The notes below the pieces were generated by a model. The model was given only the letters and a program-made list of their open reading frames with translations. It was not told the DNA's origin and made no database searches. Below are positions 8,808-18,027 of a stretch of DNA of 24,491 bases, one piece after another. Both the position numbers and the translations under genes were made by a program. Within the stretch, counting starts at the first letter, position 1. Every line of letters starts with the position of its first letter. The stretch is from Cochliopodium minus (lineage: Eukaryota > Discosea > Himatismenida > Cochliopodiidae): contig JAMYWO010000278.1 of assembly GCA_024220525.1 (NCBI GenBank), forward strand, positions 17,535-42,025, in the 5' to 3' direction.

Positions 8808-9121
8808 AATAATTACATAACATTTTGTAATTTTTCATTGTAAATTCACAAAAAACTGGAACAGATTATGAGAATAGAACAAAGAGATGATTGAAAGAAA
8901 AGATATTCCAAATTATAATTATAAATTGTATTTGTAGTAAAAAAAAATGATAATGGATCGATATATCACCCAAAAAAACTCCCATTTTTAAAAATCGATT
9001 GATTTGGATTTGATTAGATGATTTTTATTTAAATAGAAAGTTCAAATGAAAATGAATTTAAAAATATAAATTGATGTTTTATAAAATGAATATAATATAA
9101 ATTTATAAAAAAAAAAAAAAG
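8758..9121. repeat. Spacer with a 38-nt poly(T) tract (8769-8806)
   Basis: An uninterrupted run of 38 T follows the degenerate gene, then AT-rich sequence without exons up to the A tract just before the protease start codon. On the minus strand the run would be a poly(A) tail, but I found no retroposon body or flanking duplication around it, so a retroposed origin is unproven. The last 100 bp presumably hold the protease promoter. Confidence 0.6.
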
Positions 9122-10262
9122 ATGAAATTATTGCTTGTCTTAGTATTAGTATTTGCTATTTGCTCTTCTGCATTTGTCTTTTCTGGAACCACCGAAGAAC
9201 AATTCGAACAATTTAAATCTAGATTTAACAGAAACTACAAATCTCCTGCTGAAGAAAGAGTAAGATACCAAATCTTCAAGAAAAATCTCGCAAGAGCAAA
9301 TGAACTTACTGCTCAATCAAGAGGTTTAAAATTTACAATATATATATATAAATATAAACAAGCAATTATTTTTAATTTATTCATTAGGAAAAACCCAATA
9401 TGGAATTAACGAATTCATTGATATGAGTTCTGAAGAATTCAGACACAGCTACTTGATGCCAAAAGGATTCTTCCAATCCAGAAAAGCACCAAACAAACAT
9501 ATGCCATACCAAATGAAAAATGTCACTGTTCCAACTGAAGGATCTTTTGATTGGAGATTTCCAAACCCAAAAACTGGATATAACGGAAACTGTATCTCTC
9601 CTGTTTACAATCAAGGACAATGTGGTAATAAATTTTTTTGTTTGAAAATATTAAATAAATTTATAAATTGAAAATTAGGATCATGCTGGGCTTTCTCTGC
9701 AACTGAACAAACTGAATCCATGACTTGTCTCCAAAACAACCTCAGCACCTATGTACAAAACTCCATGCAACAAGTTGTTGACTGTGATACCACCTCTTAT
9801 GGATGTTCCGGAGGATGGACTTACTCTGCATACGAATACATTGAGGGAGCAGGAGGACAAGATACCTATGCTTCTTATCCTTACACCGCCGTAAACGGAC
9901 AATGCTCATACAACTCTGCAAACGTTCAATCCAAAATTACCAACTGGGGATGGATCGGACAAAATGCTGAAGCAACCATGCAAAACTATATCTTGTCCAC
10001 TGGTCCTCTTTCTATCTGTGTTGATGCAGAAAGCTGGCAATACTATACCGGTGGAGTTGTCATGCACGGATCTTGCGGACAATCTATTGATCACTGTGTT
10101 CAAATCACTGGTTATGGAACTCAATCTGGTACCAACGTATGGATTGTAAGAAACTCTTGGGGAGCATCTTGGGGTTACTCTGGATATCTTTATGTAGAAT
10201 ACGGATATAACGTATGTGGTATTTCTGACTATCCTTCCACTGTTGCAGCTAAATACGTTTAA
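9122..10262 (+). CDS. Papain-family (C1A) cysteine protease, secreted/lysosomal preproenzyme (3 exons)
   Basis: Exons 9122-9323, 9388-9624 and 9679-10262 are joined by introns of 64 and 54 nt, both in phase 1 with G|GT...AG|GA junctions, giving 340 residues. Residues 1-17 are a hydrophobic signal peptide (LLLVLVLVFAICSSAF). Next comes an I29 inhibitor prodomain with an ERFNIN-like pattern (ERVRYQIFKKNLARANEL) and GINEFIDMSSEEF. The mature domain has the oxyanion Gln in YNQGQCG, the catalytic Cys149 in SCWAFS (split by the second intron), His285 in DHCVQITGYG and Asn305 in RNSWGASWG. Cysteines for the usual disulfides are present (CSGG, CGISDYP). It lacks an obvious cathepsin B occluding loop and is nearer cathepsin L. 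It probably works in phagolysosomal digestion. The start follows an A-rich leader, and the frame is clean throughout. Confidence 0.95.
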
Positions 10263-10377
10263 ACATTTTAATCAAATAAATTTTAGTTTTTGAAATTTTA
10301 CGCTTTTTTTATTGAATGAATATATTTTGATGAAACTATTTTAATCTAACAGATAAGAAAAATATTTTAAATGAATT
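10263..10377. other. Convergent 3' spacer
   Basis: 115 bp of AT-rich sequence lie between the stop codons of the protease (+) and the SWI3-like gene (-). It must hold both polyadenylation regions. No further feature is seen. Confidence 0.6.
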
Positions 10378-12017
10378 TTAATTAAATTTTTCAAGATACC
10401 ATTCTCTATACAAAATTTCAGACATTTCTACAAATTTGGTTTGCTCTTTTAAGACTTCAATATCGAGTTTGTTGATTCTTTTTAACTTTATATCCACTTT
10501 TCTAAATTCAAGTTCAATGAGGGAAGTGATAAGATTGATCATATCTTCTTCTTCATCTTTTGAAAAAACAAGGCTCTGAGTACCAGCTTGGTAAACACAT
10601 TTATTGCAAAAAAGTTCAAGTTCTTCTTTGGTGAGAGAGCTCATAAAAAGTTTTTTTTTGTCTTCTTCATTGAGATTGGAACTGACTGTTTCATTTGTTT
10701 TATTTTGATTGAGTTTGTATTTGGTTACTTCTCTTAAAATAAATAGGGAAAGCTGTGAACTCAAAAGGGGATCTATATGTTCTTTCAAAAAAGTTAAAAA
10801 AGCCAAAATGGGGTTGGGAAAACTCAAAAAATAATTTTCTTTTTGTCTGTCTTGATACGTCATCACTTTTGTTGAAAAATTATGAAACAAACTCTCTTCT
10901 ATTGGTAATCTCATAAAATACTTTAAACACTCTTCCTTACTCTTCCCCACCTCCTTTCCTATCTCCTCCCAATCTATCTTTTCCCAATCTATCTCTTCTT
11001 TTATATCATCTTCATTAAAATTATTATTGTTATTGTTGTTATTATTAATGTTATTGTTGTTATTGTTGTTATTATTAATGTTAATGTTATTATTGTTATT
11101 ATTAATGTTAATTTTATTATTGTTATTCTTATTTCTGTTGATAATTTTGTGGAGAGATTGAAAAAAGAGGAGAGAATGTTGATCAGTCCAAAGAACATTG
11201 CTGACGAAAGAAAAGAGCTCGACACTGAGGTGACAATCAAATTTACCATTATTATAACACTCCACACAGACACAGTAGGAGGGGTGTGTTTCACTTTGAA
11301 AGAATTGTTGATAACAATTCTTTTTGCAAGATTGACAAGTGATGATTTGGTTGATCCCACTGGATGTGTTGCAGAGTTCTTCGTAACTTTTCAGTTTATC
11401 AAAAGTGTATAACCAATCGAAATCTGACAACACCTTTCCCTCCTTCTCCATCATTTCTGGCACCACACTGTTGTTTATCAATCCCCACCCCTCCAAAAAA
11501 TTGTGCAATTTAATCAACATCTCTATCCCTATTCCCTTCCCTCCCTTTTCTTTCTTCACTCTGCAGATGGATAAATATTGTGATGGATTTTTCATATATC
11601 TCTCTATCATATAATTCCTTATCTCCTTATATCTATTCAATTCATCAATCAATTAATTAATTAATTATTTGTAAGCTATTTTTATATAAAGTTCTTATTT
11701 GGGGATGAATTGAAAATATAAAGATATGAAACAAAAGAAAAAAACTGATACGTTTCTTCCATCTCTTCAATCATTTCTGGAAAATGAATCTTTTCTAGTT
11801 GATGAATTTCTTTCTCATTATACCATTCAATGATTTTGGGCAGCATGAAATGAAAGGTGGATTCTTTATAAAGATCAATTGATTGCGAAATATTCGAATA
11901 TACTTTCCCTTCTTTGTTTCTAAGAATTGTTGTCTTATCTACTTCTATTTCGCACATATTATAATGGTTTTTTTTCACTTTTTCATTATTTAATGATGAA
12001 AATTTTCTTTTATTCAT
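10378..12017 (-). CDS. SWI3/RSC8/SMARCC-type chromatin-remodelling subunit (2 exons)
   Basis: Exons 12017-11752 and 11632-10378 (119-nt intron, phase 2) give 506 residues. The family scaffolds SWI/SNF complexes in the nucleus. The domain order is typical. A SWIRM domain lies at about 50-145 (FHFMLPKIIEWYNEKEIHQL, then YKEIRNYMIERYMKNPSQYL, NFLEGWGLINNSV). A ZZ-like zinc finger lies at about 188-222 (CQSCKKNC, CVCVECYNNGKFDC). A SANT domain starts at about 237 (LWTDQHSLLFFQSLHK) and resumes as DWEEIGKEVGKSKEECLKYF then MRLPIEE. Next is the NPILAFLTFL segment, and last a C-terminal leucine-zipper-like helix. An Asn/Ile-rich tract of about 40 residues (about 254-295) separates SANT helix 1 from helices 2-3. 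The frame is clean. It shares no operon-like link with its neighbours. Confidence 0.9.
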
Positions 12018-12274
12018 CCTTTTTTTTAAATTATTACTTGTTTTAAATTGAATTATAATTTGAATAATCTTGATTGATTTTAGTTCAAGACTATAAAATC
12101 ACTTTAAAACATTTTTGCTGATAGATAAGTAACAAATTTTTAAATGATCACATTACAAATATTTATATTTTATTATAAAGAAACAATTAAAAAGATGTAT
12201 TCGAGAAAAAATAATTTATTTTTAACATTTTAAGGGAGATGATGGAAGAATGATCCTTTTTTGAGATTTTTTAT
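12018..12274. other. Spacer between two minus-strand genes
   Basis: 257 bp of AT-rich sequence with no exon. It should contain the promoter of the SWI3-like gene and the 3' region of the CH-domain gene. Confidence 0.5.
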
Positions 12275-15200
12275 TTAATTTTGTTGAGATAGTTTTTTAT
12301 TTTCGATGAAATCATGGATGGTTGTGTGCCAAGTGTTGGTTATGTTCCCAAAATGAGAAGAAATAAACCAGGTTACATTCTCACTGGAAATGCTTAAATA
12401 ATGTTCATACTTTTGAATCACTGTCTTTGTATTTATGTCTATATAATCTTCTGGCTCTTCCGATGCACTATTTATAAATGAAAGCAAATCATCTCCTAAA
12501 GAAAGAATATATATATAAAAAAATTGTATGAAAATATTCAATTTATTTTTTTATTATTATTAATATACGATTAAATAGGATATTATTTTTATTCAAATTT
12601 TATTAATTTTATACCAGTATAAACGAGCCATCTTTCAATGTACTCTGATTCTTGACTGAATTTGACTAGCATTTCCTCTTGGAGGAGAATATCAACATCC
12701 ACTCCATCCTCTTCTCCCTCCCCATACTCTCCCTCTCCATGATTTCCATTCCCTGTTTCATTTCCAGTATTATTGTTGTCATTATTATTTTCGTTATTAT
12801 TATCGTTATAGTTATTATTATCGTTATAGTTATTATTATCGTTATAGTTATTATTGTCATTATAGTTATTATTGTCATTATTTTCCATCCCATTTTCATA
12901 AAAATGGTTTTCAGTACTTTCATTATTATCATTATTATTATTTTCGTTACTATAATTATTTTCATTACTATAAATATTAATATTATTTTTTGAATTAAAT
13001 TCATACTCGTTACCAAAATTATCAAAATTGTCATTTTTATTATTATTATTATTATTTTGATAATTATTGTTATTTTCATTATTACTTTCCATGTTATCAT
13101 TATTTTTATTTTTGTCATTAACATCAATTTTATAATCAAAGTTTTCATTGCTATTGTAAAAGTCATTGCTATGATTGCTATTAATATTATAATTATTATT
13201 TTCATTATTGTTATTATTATTATTAAAATCATTAAAATCATTAATATCATTAATATTATCATTAATATTATTAATATTATTGTTATTATTAAAATCATTA
13301 TTATTATTATTATTATTATTATCATTATTATCATTATTATTATTGTCATTGTGCAGACTCTCTGTTATTCCTTCTATTCTCTCATTAGATTCGTTCATAT
13401 ACAGTGCTGACTGATTGTTGGGATCATTTTCTAGTAAAGAAAATTCAATGAATACAAAAATAATAAATGATTTTAAAAAAAGTTAATAAATGATTTTAAA
13501 AAAAAAGTAATAAATGATTTTAAAAAAAGTTAATAAATGATTTTAAAAAAGGTTAATAAATGATTTAAAAAAAATTAAAAATTTTGATCATTTAAAAATC
13601 AAAAAATTTAAAAAAGAAAAATGATTCTACCATCAACATAATTATTCTCATCATAATCATAACCATCTTCATCATAATTATTATTATTATTATTATCATC
13701 TTGACCAGTGGAGGAGGAGTCAAGAGGTAGGAGTTGTTGTTGAAGGAGTTGTTGAGGAGGATCTTTTTTCCATAACATGGAAACAGTGACAAAAAGGGGA
13801 TTGTACTCTGTGTAAATTTGATAAATGGGATCAGTGTCATTTAACACAAATGATTTCTTTGTTGGAGAATCTACCATCAACCTTATAAATGATTTCCCTT
13901 TGTTTGGTTCATTTATTGCCTATATATTAAAAATCAAATTAAAAAAACGAAAAAATATAAAAAAAATAAAAAAAATGTTAAAAAAATAATTTTCTGTCTA
14001 TATCTCATATATTTATATGGGGAAATATTCATCCACACAAAAAATTAATGATTTAAAAATCAAAAATAAAAAAATAAAAAAAATAAAAAATAAAAAAAAT
14101 AAAAAAATATTTATATGGGGAAATATTCATCCACAATAAAAAAAATATTTATATGGGGAAATATTCATCCACAATAAAAAAAATAAAAAATAAAAAATTA
14201 ATGATTTAAAAATAAAAAATAAAAAAATATAAAAAGAAAAAAATAAAAAAAATAAAAAAAAATAAAAAATTATAAAAAAATAGAAAATTTTTTTTAAAGA
14301 GGGAGATTCATACATTGTGAATGTTATTGAGAAAACTCTGAGTAGAGTCATTAGGATGCAAAATGATTTTGGATTGTTTGACATCAGAAAGGGGAGTGAA
14401 AACGATAACCTCATAAGAAGGAATGAAAACGATTTTACAAGCATCTTTACCATAAGCATTGTACAAAGTATAAGGTTTGTCTTCTTCTTTAAAATGAATT
14501 TCGGGATCATTACTGTTAAGCGGAACTAAAGATAAAGCTCCGCCATGATTAGGAGAACGGAGCTTTTTGTTTGTTCTTTCCATCACTTCGTTTGCATTTG
14601 TTTCGAAATCGAGTTTGATTGTTTTGTAGGTGGTTGTGGAGGAGTAGGGAAGATACACTTTCACGATCAATGAATGTGCGTCTGAGTAGACAAATTTCGC
14701 GTTTTGTTTCTCATAATTTACATATGTCCCGTACAAAAAATCTATCACGTTAATATTAGTTTTTCATTTCAAAAAATATTTAAAAAAAAAAATGTATTTA
14801 AAAATATTTAAAAAAAAATGTATTTGAAAATATTTAAAAAAAAATGTATTTAAAAATTTTTTAAAATTAATTGAAATAATCTTTTAAAAATATCTCAAAA
14901 AAAAAATTTCATAAAAAAATTAAAAAAGAACTTCTTACCATTGTTTGCAAAGATAAATAATCCACCATCATATTTGAGACTAATGACACCTTGGATGACG
15001 GTGCTTCTTTTCTTTTTACAAATTTTGGTGATAAAGTCTATTGCTTTGTCTGTTGTCTCCATCGCCATTTTGCTCATTGTACTTCCCGATTCATCTTCGT
15101 TATAAATAACCTTATAAAAAAAAAATTATTAAATTAAAAAACTGTAAAGAAATAAAAACAAATAAAATAATATGAAAATAAAAGATAAGATAAAAAATAA

Positions 15201-17804
15201 AAATAATAAAATAAAAAAATAATTAAGAAAAAAATACAAAGAAAAAATAAATAAGAAACTAAATCAAAAAATAAATAAAAAAAAAAAAGGATTTACCTCT
15301 ACAACTTTTTTGGCAGACTTTTCGATGATTTGTTTGGTATCACGTTTGATGGTGTTGAGAGTGGGAGTGGAGGATTTGGAAGTGACAAAAAACTGAACAT
15401 TCTCAATACCATGTTTGAGGAAATAAGAGGAGATGACGTGAGAAAGAGAAACACTCTCCTCCAAAGGTTTATCTTTGGGATTGGATTGAAGAATGGAGAT
15501 GTTGAGGAGGGGATTATCTATTTTTATTTGAGAATCAGACAATTTCTTTTGAAGATTCAATAAAACAGTTTCCGCAGTGTGGTTGGGTTCGACAAGAAGC
15601 ATTTTGAAGGGAGCTTCACAATCACGGGGGAGATTGATACGAATCACCACGGAACTGATTTTCTCGTGGGAAGAGGTTCTTTTGAGCTCACTGATTCGTT
15701 TGGGAGCTTCGCGTTTGGGACGGGTGGGGTTGTTCAAAGGATCAACCATCTTGATGATTTGAATCTCTTTTCTTGGCGGATTTTTCTTAGCGGAGATATA
15801 TTGTTCTTTCGCCACATTCAACATGGAGGTTCTGGTAAGTTCTGGGAGGGGTTTGGTGGAGGGAGGAATCTGATCTGAAAAGTTGGGGTTGGAAATAGAA
15901 AACTCTTTGAGGGGGTTTTTGTGGAGAGGTGTTTTTGTAATGTTGTTTCCGTTTCCGTTGGGTTGTTTGAAAAGAGGAGATTCTCTCATGGGAGGATTCT
16001 TTTTTACGGGGAGTTCGTGTATTGGTTCGGATCTTCTTTCTATAGTTTTTGGCAAAAACTTGCTGGGGGTTTTGCTGAGATGGATGCTTTCCAGATCTTG
16101 TGGGATCTTTTTGGCAAGAAAGTTTTTGTTTGGAAGTTTCCCTTCATGATTCAATCGAGTTTAAATAAAATTTAGATAAAATTTTAGAATATTAAAGAAA
16201 TATAAAAGGGTAATGGTATCTTATTAAATCTATTTTATCTTTTTAGATCTTTTTAGATCTTATTAGATCTTATTATATCTATTTTATCTTTTTAGATCTT
16301 ATTAGATCTTATTATATCTATTTTATCTTTTTAGATCATATTAGATCTTATTTTGATTAAGATCTTTTACCAGGTGTCTTCTCCGCTTTCACGGGATTCT
16401 TGATGGGGGAGCTTGTCTCGCTTAAATCAGAGGATAGTTTGACAGGAGGAGTATTAGATTCAAGACTTCCAATCTTTTTGGCTTGTTTGTTGAATTTGAG
16501 AGATTTTTTGACAATTGGAGGATCAGAAGAAGCAGAACCTCCCTCAACCCCCTTGGAAGGGACATCTTTACGAGTGGGTCTTTTAGGAGCATCAGAAATA
16601 GATCCTTTTTCAGGAAGAGAGACTTTTTCAGGGGAAGGTACTTTTTCAGGGGAGGGTTGGGGTTGGGTTTGTTTTGGAGGCATTTTTTTCAAAACATTTT
16701 TGAAATTGGGCTGGCTTGGTATTTTTTCTCCACTTGTTGTTTTGATTGGAGGAACTTTATTTTTGGTAACCCCCTTTGCAAGCTTTTTTGCGGTAACTAT
16801 TGCTTGCAAAGAGATTGCCATTCCTCCCATTCCCATTCCCATGGCCATGGGATTAAATTGTGGCTTTTTATTCTCTTCTGTTTCTTCTTTCAAGCTATTG
16901 AATTCTTCTTCTTTCTGCTTTTCAACTTCCTCTTGAACTTTTTGCTAAATTAAATTATTAATTTGGTAAGAGGGGTTGATATCAATTCAATTTTTGAAAA
17001 TATAAAATAATTCGTAAATTAAGGATTAATCAGTTCGTAAAACAAGGAAAAGCATATAAAATTCAAATAGAATGTTTTACTCTTTCTGCTAAATTCTTTC
17101 TGGTCGCTTGTCTTTTATTCCCTGTTGGTTTTGCTCTTAATGTCTAGAATATATAAAATTATGAAAATTAAAAAGTTGAAAATATTTTCTTTGAGAACAA
17201 TTGAATCTTCTCATTACCCTGACATCATTCAATCTATTTTTATTTGGATCAGTTTGTTTATTGACTTTTTTAAGTGGATCAGCTTTTTCTTGTTTGATCA
17301 AAGATAATTCTTTTTTCATGTCGATCACTTCACCATATACAGAATCCCTCTTATTATTTTTTTTCTTTAGATTTTCATAGCATTCAGTGAGAAATGTAAT
17401 TACTTCTATTTCGTTTTCTTCTGGATCTTTCATATCTTCTACACTCAATTTTACAGATAAATTCATTTCCTTTGCTTTATTGATAGCAAGTGCCAAATTT
17501 TTCTCTGCATTTTCAGATTTCAAATCATTGAACGATAATACAGAATTATTGTAAAAATGAAGTATCGCACAAAATGCAAGTCCATCCTATAAAATATTTA
17601 TTTATTTATTTGCGAGATAAATAAATTATAAACCATTTAAATATCTTCTTAAAATTGTGTATTCCAAAATTTAGATATTCTTGTAGATTTTATATATAAA
17701 ATTGAAACCTTGAATGAATCCGTAAAGTCTTTTATAGATACACCCTCATATTTTTCAGTGCATCTTTGGCACCAATTCAATAGAGCAGTTCTACCCTTAG
17801 ACAT
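12275..17804 (-). CDS. CH-domain protein with ubiquitin-fold/talin-head-like segments (10 exons, 1290 residues)
   Basis: Minus-strand exons are 17804-17709, 17586-17218, 17143-17081, 16944-16371, 16141-15297, 15110-14939, 14741-14314, 13919-13631, 13430-12615 and 12495-12275. Every junction phase agrees (3873 nt in total). Residues 5-110 form a calponin-homology domain (LLNWCQRCTEKYEGVSIKDF, DGLAFCAILHFY, LSVEDMKDPEENEI). Then come a short coiled coil (QKVQEEVEKQKEEEF) and a basic, Pro/Ser-rich disordered region to about 525. Residues 530-622 look like a ubiquitin/RA fold (VVIRINLPRDCEAPFKMLLV ... YFLKHGIENVQFFV). A second such segment lies at about 730-815, and a possible third at about 815-905. 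The pattern 'Y.L...GkD...IVFIPSYEVIVFTPL' recalls talin F0-F1. An Asn/Asp-rich tract fills about 950-1170, followed by a short unrecognised C-terminal domain. It probably links actin and small GTPases or membranes. The CH call is firm; the talin-like reading is inference. Confidence 0.85.
12801..12880 (-). repeat. 18-bp coding tandem repeat encoding YNDNNN units
   Basis: Four copies plus a partial fifth of TATCGTTATAGTTATTAT (plus strand) lie in the ninth exon of the CH-domain gene. They encode a YNDNNN hexapeptide on the minus strand. The last copies carry TGTCAT in place of TATCGT. Being 18 bp, length changes keep the frame. Confidence 0.85.
13461..13575. repeat. Intronic minisatellite, ~23-bp unit
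   Basis: Five tandem copies of TAATAAATGATTTTAAAAAA plus a short GTT or AGT linker lie inside the CH-gene intron 13431-13630. Copies differ mainly in the length of the A run. Confidence 0.9.
14009..14175. repeat. Intronic repeat, 29-bp core in three copies
   Basis: The core TTTATATGGGGAAATATTCA (continuing TCCACA) occurs near 14009, 14107 and 14143 in the CH-gene intron 14313-13920, separated by AATAAA-type filler. The core is unusually G-containing for these introns and is nearly identical between copies. Confidence 0.9.
14771..14853. repeat. Intronic minisatellite, ~26-bp unit
   Basis: About three copies of an AAAATATTTA(A)nTGTATTT unit lie in the CH-gene intron 14742-14938. The sequence is unrelated to the repeats of the other introns of the same gene. 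Confidence 0.85.
15111..15296. repeat. Low-complexity intron of the CH-domain gene
   Basis: An AAATAAAA-rich 186-nt intron, T-rich on the sense strand. It has no clear higher-order repeat. Confidence 0.7.
16209..16364. repeat. Intronic minisatellite rich in GATC
   Basis: Two to three copies of a ~45-bp module (TATTTTATCTTTTTAGATC then TTATTAGATC, TTATTATATC) lie in the CH-gene intron 16142-16370, with eight GATC sites in about 120 bp. On the plus strand the module repeats TTTAG, but the host intron is spliced on the minus strand. Confidence 0.9.
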
Positions 17805-18027
17805 TTATATTTCAATTGAAATATGGAATATATTTTAATTTTTTTTTTTAATTTTATATATTTGTTTTCTTTATAGAAATTTTGATAGATTTACAAGAAA
17901 AAATGAGATTTTAAGGGATTTATACCTATTGAAAAATATTGAATGGTTTATTTTTTGAGAAATTTAAAATATTTTTGTTTGAATATATTGAAAATAAAAA
18001 ATTTGGTTTTATCCATTGCGTGATAAT
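17805..18027. promoter_or_regulatory. Divergent promoter region shared by the CH-domain and SH3-RhoGAP genes
   Basis: 223 bp separate the start codons of two head-to-head genes, with no other feature between them. The region is A/T-rich with T and A tracts. No specific transcription-factor site can be named from the sequence. Because both transcripts must start here, shared regulation is plausible. Confidence 0.55.

Noticed and set aside
10996-11160. Asn tract in the SWI3-like gene as a possible in-frame intron
   Set aside because: No GT donor or AG acceptor at its borders; it is read as part of the protein.
12666-13414. Long open frames of Ile/Met/Leu on both strands
   Set aside because: They are alternative frames of the (AAT)n tract that encodes Asn in the CH-domain gene; the Asn frame is the one that joins flanking exons in phase.
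15579-16175. Plus-strand open frames of 84-99 residues
   Set aside because: Antisense to the fifth exon of the CH-domain gene, with no splice support or recognisable motif.
16209-16364. CRISPR-like array of regularly spaced repeats
   Set aside because: Units are AT-rich and contiguous without unique spacers, lie in a spliced intron of a eukaryotic gene, and there are no cas genes.
16400-16953. 178- and 156-residue plus-strand open frames
   Set aside because: Antisense shadows of the Pro/Lys/Ser-rich fourth exon of the CH-domain gene; low stop density opposite that composition explains them.
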